Source of the DNA: Phormidesmis priestleyi
GTDB lineage: Bacteria > Cyanobacteriota > Cyanobacteriia > Phormidesmidales > Phormidesmidaceae
Length of the DNA stretch: 10,599 nucleotides
Direction: 5' to 3'
Assembly: GCA_003242115.1 (NCBI GenBank)
Contig: QBMP01000010.1
Location: 26,354-36,952 of the forward strand
Both the position numbers and the translations under genes were made by a program. Of this stretch, positions 6,315 to 10,599 are shown in pieces. The notes beneath the pieces are model-generated. The model searched no databases. It had not been told where the DNA came from and saw only the letters and a program-made list of their open reading frames with translations. Each line of letters begins with the position of its first letter. Position 1 is the stretch's first letter.

Positions 6315-6920
6315 CCCGACTGGCTGAAAAGGCTCCATCAAAATCCCTAGAATCTTTTCAGGCTGATTGATAAAGTACTCTACTTTGTCAATAGAAACGG
6401 TTTTCGCCTGAATCTGCAAAAACTTCCAGTTTGTGCCGGTTGTCACCGCCCCATAGATAATTTCAACGGCTTTCCCCGCCTGCTGATTAAATATTTGAGC
6501 GGCTACCATTGCCGCAATACACTGACCCAATCCGCCTAAGATATTTTCGCGTTTGGCTTCTACGATAGTCATTACAGGCGCTGTAATCAACAACTGCTCA
6601 GGCGAATCGCTCATAATGTAGTCACAAAAGCCGTGCAGTCCTTGAGTGAGATCAACGGGAAATTCGTTGCCAGAAAACAGTGAAATTCGATTGTGAAATT
6701 GCCTACGCACTTCTGCTAGTAAAGGCGCAATCAAAAACTCAGAGCGGGCTTTTTCCGTGGCGATCGCGGTTGCCAGTGGAATATAGTCATCCAGAATGAT
6801 TTTGAGCGTTTCAGAGGGTGCAACAGGACTGACTTGGGCAAACAGATCTTTGCTTTCATCTAGCGTCAGCTCAAAGCGATCGCGCACAGTTGCCAAACTA
6901 AAATCGCTGTAAGCCATCAT
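6303..6920 (-). CDS. Conserved cyanobacterial protein with PD-(D/E)XK nuclease-like residues
   Basis: I recognise the general type as a conserved cyanobacterial protein without an assigned role. The 205-residue sequence has an arrangement that fits the PD-(D/E)XK nuclease fold: a helix with E61 (EKARSEFLIAPLLAE), D100 in GFCDYI, E121-A-K123 in MTIVEAKREN, and Q133 in GLGQCIAAMVAAQ. It starts with FELTLDESKDLFAQVSP and ends with a segment around VEYFINQPEKILGIL. No signal peptide or membrane segment is seen. Whether it cuts DNA is unknown. Proteins of this fold also serve as inactive or RNA-directed enzymes. It is on its own, convergent with metF, with a hairpin separating it from the gene upstream. 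Met codons at 6920 and 6917 are both possible starts. Confidence 0.75.
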   Translation of the reverse strand: MMAYSDFSLATVRDRFELTLDESKDLFAQVSPVAPSETLKIILDDYIPLATAIATEKARSEFLIAPLLAEVRRQFHNRISLFSGNEFPVDLTQGLHGFCDYIMSDSPEQLLITAPVMTIVEAKRENILGGLGQCIAAMVAAQIFNQQAGKAVEIIYGAVTTGTNWKFLQIQAKTVSIDKVEYFINQPEKILGILMEPFQPVGQAV

Positions 6921-6953
6921 TCATCCAAAGTGAGTGTCAATTCAGCCAAACTC

Positions 6954-6988
6954 AAAGGCAAGCTCAACTCTATTGTAAGCTTGCCTTT
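6954..6988 (-). terminator. Perfect 11-bp stem-loop downstream of the exported-protein gene
   Basis: AAAGGCAAGCT (6954-6964) and AGCTTGCCTTT (6978-6988) are exact complements around a 13-nt loop. On the minus strand the stem is followed by TTTGAGTTT, a short interrupted T tract, about 63 nt after the stop of the upstream gene. It most likely ends that transcript before the nuclease-like gene. Because the arms begin with A3 and end with T3, it could also work in the other direction. Confidence 0.65.
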
Positions 6989-7051
6989 CATCGTTCTTTT
7001 GATCGAATGTGGTTAATGGCCTGTAGTCAATGGACTGTAGCTGAAACTAGA

Positions 7052-7660
7052 TCAATTAGAGGTCAGCACAATCGGATCTTTAGAGCCAATTACCACTACT
7101 GAAGGTGCGGTCGTGTTCCCAATTACAACACCTGCCGCAGCCCCACCGAGCACTTCCAGCAAGTCAGGGCGGCCAAACACCTCACCCAGCACATAGCCAC
7201 CTGCTGCGCCGATAGCTGCATCGGTTAAAATGGCTCCTGCCGACGTTTCACGCGGATCTTTAACATCGCGAAAGAGCTGAGAAACCGCATTAATTTGATA
7301 GATGCGATCAGCAATTTCAACCGAGTTAGCGACATACACCAGCCCACCGTCCGCCGGTTCAAACTGACCTCTCACAACGGTGCCAACGGGTAAGCGCTGA
7401 TTCCCAATCGCAGAGTCTTGGCGGATCACTAAGTCGTAACGATAGGTGCCGGACTTGTCGAGATAGAGCGTTTCTTCTTTTTCCAGCGTCGTTTGCAGCT
7501 CAGCGCGACCTTGACTCACTGGCGTCGAATTAGGAGCGCCATTTTGAGCGCCGTTTTGGTTCCTTTGAGATGAAAATACCTGAGCCTGTGCGCTTGTCGC
7601 CAGCGGCCCTAAGCTGATTGCTAAAAGCGCTGACAGAGTGCCTAATACCAAAGGTTTCAT
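7052..7660 (-). CDS. Exported protein with glycine-rich (glycine-zipper-like) segment, function unknown
   Basis: I do not recognise a named family. The 202-residue protein starts MKPLVLGTLSALLAISLGPLATSAQAQ, a clear Sec signal peptide with likely cleavage after A26 (AQA/QV). An Asn/Gln/Gly-rich stretch (residues 28-45) follows, then a probable beta-rich part including RLPVGTVVRGQFEPADGGLVYVANSVEI (about 90-115). After that comes a Gly/Ala-rich segment (about 141-182) with GAAGGYVLGEVFG and LGGAAAGVVIGN, spaced like glycine zippers that insert in membranes. The LPVGTVVRGQ part vaguely recalls VirB10/TrbI-type barrels, too weakly to name. The ATG at 7660 is preferred to the farther in-frame start at 7741: AGGAAA sits just upstream and the signal peptide then begins properly. 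It probably acts in the periplasm or cell envelope. Confidence 0.8.
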   Translation of the reverse strand: MKPLVLGTLSALLAISLGPLATSAQAQVFSSQRNQNGAQNGAPNSTPVSQGRAELQTTLEKEETLYLDKSGTYRYDLVIRQDSAIGNQRLPVGTVVRGQFEPADGGLVYVANSVEIADRIYQINAVSQLFRDVKDPRETSAGAILTDAAIGAAGGYVLGEVFGRPDLLEVLGGAAAGVVIGNTTAPSVVVIGSKDPIVLTSN

Positions 7661-7736
7661 AGCAGTTTTCCTGAGAAATAACGTTTTGGCAGTTCGCCTA
7701 TAACCGTTGGCCTGTGATCGAAATTTTGTTCGCAAC

Positions 7737-7799
7737 TTCAATCAGTGTTCAATCAGTGATTTACTAAGCAACATAGCCTATGCCTGCTATCAATCAGTG
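7737..7799. promoter_or_regulatory. Phased CAATCAGTG repeats upstream of the exported-protein gene
   Basis: TTCAATCAGTG occurs twice in perfect tandem (7737-7747 and 7748-7758), an 11-bp period. A third CAATCAGTG lies at 7791-7799, 41 bp after the second copy. They are 77-139 bp upstream of the start codon at 7660 on the minus strand. Helical phasing suggests a repeated protein-binding site. No known operator is recognised. Confidence 0.5.
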
Positions 7800-7830
7800 C
7801 GGGTAAGGGTGCACTTAACGCAACTGTCAC

Positions 7831-7898
7831 TGCATCTGCCCGCACATTGCATCTGCCCGCACATTGCATCTGCCCGCACATTGCATCTGCCCGCACAT
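7831..7898. repeat. Four perfect tandem copies of a 17-bp unit
   Basis: TGCATCTGCCCGCACAT is repeated four times head to tail with no mismatch (starts at 7831, 7848, 7865 and 7882). The array begins right after GTCAC and stops 19 bp before the rhomboid gene's stop codon. The unit length is not a multiple of three and there are no spacers, so it is neither coding nor CRISPR. Perfect identity points to recent expansion or to assembly uncertainty in copy number. Confidence 0.9.
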
Positions 7899-7917
7899 TT
7901 AGAGCTGCGTAAGATCG

Positions 7918-8631
7918 CTAAGGCTGTATGAGATTATTAATCGCTGTTCCTAACATTGTCAAAAACTCAGGATAGACGCCAGCCACAATGCCGCCCACAA
8001 AGCCAAATAAATGCCCTTCCCAAGAAATTCTTTCTTCACTGGCGCTAGGTATCATTCCCCATAGCTGAGAGCCGTAGAGCATAAAAACGATCAGCGCTAG
8101 GCCAAGGGTTAGCGCCGTCGGCCCCACATAGCCTTGAGCGAGTAAAAAGCCAATGTAGCCAAAAATGAGGCCACTAGCGCCTATATGAATCGCGTCTCGA
8201 CCGAGCAGCCAAGTACCGAACCCGCCGATCAGCACGATGATCGCCGTAATGACATAAAAGTCACCGCCATTCTCAAATCTGCTTTGCAGCAAAACTAGCC
8301 ATCCCAATACTAAAAAGGGCACTGTGTTCGCAATCAAGTGACCGATATCTCGATGCAGCAGCGGCGAAAAGACGATGCCCAAAAGTCCTATTAGACTACG
8401 GGGGCGAATGCCGAGCAGCCGCCCTAGCCCATTGTTCAAAATCAGGATGTTAACCAAGCTCACCAGCCAAGTCAAAATGATGCTATCGCGTAGCACTTCC
8501 ACATCGATTTTCGAAGTCAGATTGCCAGAAAAAAACGATACCAGGACGCCCACTATTAGCAGCGTCAGCAGCAAGCTTTGTGGTTTTATATTGATCACGC
8601 GATCGCTCCCATCCTGTCCGCAAAAAAACAC
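7918..8631 (-). CDS. Rhomboid family intramembrane serine protease
   Basis: Rhomboids cleave membrane-protein substrates inside the bilayer with a Ser-His dyad. In this 237-residue, largely hydrophobic protein the dyad is S153 in HIGASGLIFG (the GxSG motif) and H207 in SWEGHLFGFVGGIVAG. H98 and N102 in HRDIGHLIANTVPF match the conserved HxxxN of the second helix. About six hydrophobic segments are visible, at roughly 19-35, 51-66, 98-116, 127-143, 151-186 (two) and 207-224, so it should be an active membrane enzyme. The start shown is a GTG at 8631. A second GTG at 8598 has a better ribosome site (GGGAG, 7 nt upstream) and would give 226 residues, so it may be the true start. The substrate is unknown. 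It is divergent from the glycosyltransferase gene. Confidence 0.88.
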   Translation of the reverse strand: MFFCGQDGSDRVINIKPQSLLLTLLIVGVLVSFFSGNLTSKIDVEVLRDSIILTWLVSLVNILILNNGLGRLLGIRPRSLIGLLGIVFSPLLHRDIGHLIANTVPFLVLGWLVLLQSRFENGGDFYVITAIIVLIGGFGTWLLGRDAIHIGASGLIFGYIGFLLAQGYVGPTALTLGLALIVFMLYGSQLWGMIPSASEERISWEGHLFGFVGGIVAGVYPEFLTMLGTAINNLIQP

Positions 8632-8871
8632 AGTAGCGCAAACATCCTAAGGCATTGACGATAGAAATGAGATCCGAAAAGTGATCAGGATTAATTCGGC
8701 TAGATATCTTCGCTGGTTTACGAATTATTTACGAACTGTTTACGAAGAAATGATCAGATGCATCACCAAGTGAATCAGTATTAAACCAATCTATATTTTA
8801 TTCACTTGCACACTATATGCCTATTCGGCTGCCAGTTCATTGGTTTAAGAACGAGGCAGCTTACTCAATCG
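8632..8871. promoter_or_regulatory. Divergent intergenic region between rhomboid and glycosyltransferase genes
   Basis: About 240 bp that should hold promoters for both directions. The central landmark is a triple TTTACGAA repeat, listed separately. TATATT at 8792-8797 matches five of six -10 consensus positions for the plus-strand gene but has no good -35 partner. Two TGATCAG sequences flank the triple repeat. No small gene is supported here. Confidence 0.5.
8717..8746 (+). promoter_or_regulatory. Three TTTACGAA octamers at 11-bp spacing
   Basis: Identical octamers start at 8717, 8728 and 8739, separated by 3-bp spacers TTA and CTG. Three direct 8-bp repeats with 3-bp gaps is the layout of PhoB/OmpR-family operators; the cyanobacterial Pho box has the same spacing. 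The octamer itself fits the Pho-box consensus only at its first four bases and the last. The block lies about 125 bp before the glycosyltransferase ATG and about 86-120 bp before the rhomboid start, so it could serve either gene. Confidence 0.55.
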
Positions 8872-10509
8872 ATGATGAATTCTCCTTTAAGGTCAGCAGT
8901 TATTTTTGGTTTGGTCTGTTGCTTAGGCTTAGGCATCAGCTTTAGATTTGTCAATCTTGATCTGAAGGCTTATTCCTACGACGAGGCCATTACTTCGTTA
9001 CGAATTTCGGGCTATCGCTGGCAAGCAGCCGTTGCCCAATTTGATGGCCAGTCGGTTTTGAGCGTGGCTCAGCTAATCGAGCGCTATCAGTCGGTTCATG
9101 CTGATCGCGGGGTGGGGGCCAGTGTTTTGGGATTGGCCCAAGAAGAATCGCAGCTAACGCCTTTATACTTTGCGCTGGTGCGGGTTTGGGCGCAGCTAGT
9201 AGGGGATTCGGTGGCAGCGGTGCGGAGCTTTTCAGCCGTGCTCAGTGTGATCACTCTAGGGTTGCTCTATCGCTTGAGTAAGCGGCTTTTTCAGGACTCG
9301 CTGATGACTTTAATGGTGGTCGCGATCGCCTCTGTTTCGCCATTTCTGGTGCTTTACGCGCAAGATGCGCGCCCCTATAGCCTGCTAGCACTCGTCACGG
9401 TGCTGTCGGCTGAAGCGTTACTTAATGCCCTGAGTCGCAATACCGGCTTAGCCTGGAGTCTCTATTGCCTAAGCGCAGTGACGGGACTTTATACTCACCT
9501 GCTGTTTGCGCCTGTGCTAGTCGGGCATAGCCTTTACGTCATCGGGATCAGCGTAGTCAAAAAAACGAACCGAAGCACGCATCTAGTGCTGCTATGGCGC
9601 TTTGGCACCAGTTTAGGCATGGCGATCGCTGCCTTAACGCCCTGGCTATGGCTCATGCAGCGCTACCCGGGCCCTGTCGCCGCTAGAGTGGGCAGTTCAC
9701 TAGCTAATGGGAAAGACCTGTTAAGCGGTCTGTTTTCGCTCATGCGATTTTCTACGCGATCGCTCTTGGATGCTCACTGGGCTGGCGGTGTTCTTCAAGT
9801 CAATCCCTCCTGGCTCAAAACGTCTGTCCAAGGGATCGCGGCGGTGGTTATCGTATCTCTGATAGCGGCTGCCTGCTATCGGCTGTGGGATCGAACCTCT
9901 TTTTCACGGTGGGGAATTATCTTGCTACCAGCACTGATAACGCTACTGGCACTATGGCTAAAAGCAGCGCTGACCGAGCGCTATCTGTTGGTTTACTTTG
10001 TCACCCTGCCGATCGCCCTCGGCTACTTTCTCACCCATAATCTTCGCAATGACCCTACCCGCCGTAACCTCTGGCTCGGCGTCATTAGCCTAGTGCTAAT
10101 TGCTGGTATTTACTCCAATGCCATTAGTGCCCGCGCAATGCTCTGGTCGATAAAATATCCTAGCTCAACCGCTCAAAACGTTGGCGTTGCAGCCTTTCTC
10201 AACCAAGCTGAGTCGCCTTGCCTGATTGTCTATCAAGCGCCCAGACAAGCTGCCTTTGGCAAATCAGGTGAAGACAAATTTGGGCGACTGCTCTCTTTAA
10301 GCCACTGGCTTGATCCGGCGATCGCCATCGATTTGCTCAACGCTCCTGAGCAGGTCACCTTTGCGCCTAGCTGCCAAAATCACTACGTCTATCTGCCCAG
10401 CCCATTTCTTGATAAAGCGGTTCGAGCCCAAGGGTACGAACTCAAGCCCATCGACAACATTGCGCCAATCGATCTACAGCAGATGATTCGCAAAAATTCC
10501 AGCGGCTAG
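8872..10509 (+). CDS. Multispanning GT-C glycosyltransferase, GT39/PMT-like
   Basis: The 545-residue membrane protein resembles the PMT/ArnT-type GT-C family (GT39, PF13231 group), which transfers a sugar from a polyprenyl-phosphate donor to protein or lipid on the outer side of the membrane. After the first membrane segment (about 7-25), the first external loop carries D37-E38 in KAYSYDEAITSLRISG, the position of the catalytic acid in this family. QDARPYSL at 164-171 is the conserved R-P-Y motif of bacterial members. Ten or more further hydrophobic segments follow up to about residue 425, then a soluble C-terminal part of roughly 120 residues. Start ATG at 8872 (or the next codon, 8875) is preferred to an upstream TTG at 8806. 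GAGG at 8853-8856 is a distant ribosome site. Donor and acceptor are unknown. Confidence 0.85.
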   Translation: MMNSPLRSAVIFGLVCCLGLGISFRFVNLDLKAYSYDEAITSLRISGYRWQAAVAQFDGQSVLSVAQLIERYQSVHADRGVGASVLGLAQEESQLTPLYFALVRVWAQLVGDSVAAVRSFSAVLSVITLGLLYRLSKRLFQDSLMTLMVVAIASVSPFLVLYAQDARPYSLLALVTVLSAEALLNALSRNTGLAWSLYCLSAVTGLYTHLLFAPVLVGHSLYVIGISVVKKTNRSTHLVLLWRFGTSLGMAIAALTPWLWLMQRYPGPVAARVGSSLANGKDLLSGLFSLMRFSTRSLLDAHWAGGVLQVNPSWLKTSVQGIAAVVIVSLIAAACYRLWDRTSFSRWGIILLPALITLLALWLKAALTERYLLVYFVTLPIALGYFLTHNLRNDPTRRNLWLGVISLVLIAGIYSNAISARAMLWSIKYPSSTAQNVGVAAFLNQAESPCLIVYQAPRQAAFGKSGEDKFGRLLSLSHWLDPAIAIDLLNAPEQVTFAPSCQNHYVYLPSPFLDKAVRAQGYELKPIDNIAPIDLQQMIRKNSSG

Positions 10510-10523
10510 CCCAACAAATAGAT

Positions 10524-10598
10524 TCAGAGCAGATCCAGGGCAAACGCATACTCAAGCAAGAAGAACGCGAACAAGAAAGTCATTGTCCCAGCCTGCTT
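10524..10598 (-). CDS. Possible hydrophobic C-terminus of a gene entering from the right edge
   Basis: On the minus strand one frame is open from the window edge to a TGA at 10524-10526. It encodes about 24 residues including TMTFLFAFFLLEYAFALDLL, which looks like a terminal membrane helix, with G/C-ending codons frequent. If real, the gene converges with the glycosyltransferase. The stretch is too short to exclude chance. Confidence 0.25.
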   Translation of the reverse strand, partial: KQAGTMTFLFAFFLLEYAFALDLL

Positions 10599-10599
10599 T

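Noticed and set aside
7831..7898. CRISPR array
   Set aside because: The 17-bp units abut with no spacers and there are no cas genes nearby.
7707..7931. Plus-strand open frame of 74 codons across the 17-bp repeats
   Set aside because: Its composition comes from the tandem repeat read in successive frames, no ribosome site is seen, and it overlaps the promoter side of the exported-protein gene.
8375..8650. Plus-strand open frame opposite the rhomboid gene
   Set aside because: Antisense shadow of a clear rhomboid; the translation is Ser/Arg/Pro-rich with no recognisable domain.
1..10599. tRNA, rRNA, insertion sequence or integrase
   Set aside because: I looked for tRNA-like cloverleaf sequence, transposase motifs and terminal inverted repeats with flanking duplications and found none.

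Overview
The window is cyanobacterial chromosome. It carries a phycobilisome rod operon and a bilin reductase gene, and the HIP1 octamer GCGATCGC occurs 14 times by my count, where about 0.16 would be expected by chance in this length. Base composition is near 50% GC. That, with the gene content, would suit a Leptolyngbya-like or related cyanobacterium, but I cannot name a species from sequence alone.

Left third (1-5056, + strand): the C-terminal receiver domain of a truncated response regulator is followed 37 bp later by pcyA, which makes phycocyanobilin. A 323-bp regulatory gap leads to the C-phycocyanin operon cpcB-cpcA-cpcC2-cpcC1-cpcD, in the same order as the Synechocystis PCC 6803 operon. 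PcyA makes the chromophore, CpcB and CpcA are the apoproteins that carry it, CpcC2 and CpcC1 stack the phycocyanin hexamers into rods, and CpcD caps the rod end. The gap upstream of cpcB holds two adjacent direct-repeat elements that resemble OmpR-family operators: one HLR1-like (RpaB) and one L-box-like (RcaC, chromatic acclimation). A long inverted repeat followed by a T run lies between cpcA and cpcC2. It could explain how linkers are made in smaller amounts than CpcB and CpcA.

Middle (5057-6920): a methylenetetrahydrofolate reductase family gene (metF-like) follows on the + strand after its own intergenic region. It converges with a minus-strand gene whose conserved residues fit a PD-(D/E)XK nuclease-like fold.

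Right part (6921-10599): a secreted small protein with a glycine-rich segment and a rhomboid intramembrane protease are both on the minus strand. They are separated by a 17-bp unit repeated four times without change and by phased CAATCAGTG repeats. Divergent from the rhomboid gene is a multispanning GT-C (GT39/PMT-like) glycosyltransferase. The shared upstream region has three TTTACGAA octamers spaced exactly 11 bp apart. At the right edge there may be the hydrophobic C-terminus of a further minus-strand gene.

The genes are largely recognisable. I do not see a wholly new defence or mobile system. The less explained material is regulatory (the repeats upstream of cpcB, of the exported-protein gene and of the glycosyltransferase gene) plus the uncharacterised nuclease-like protein.
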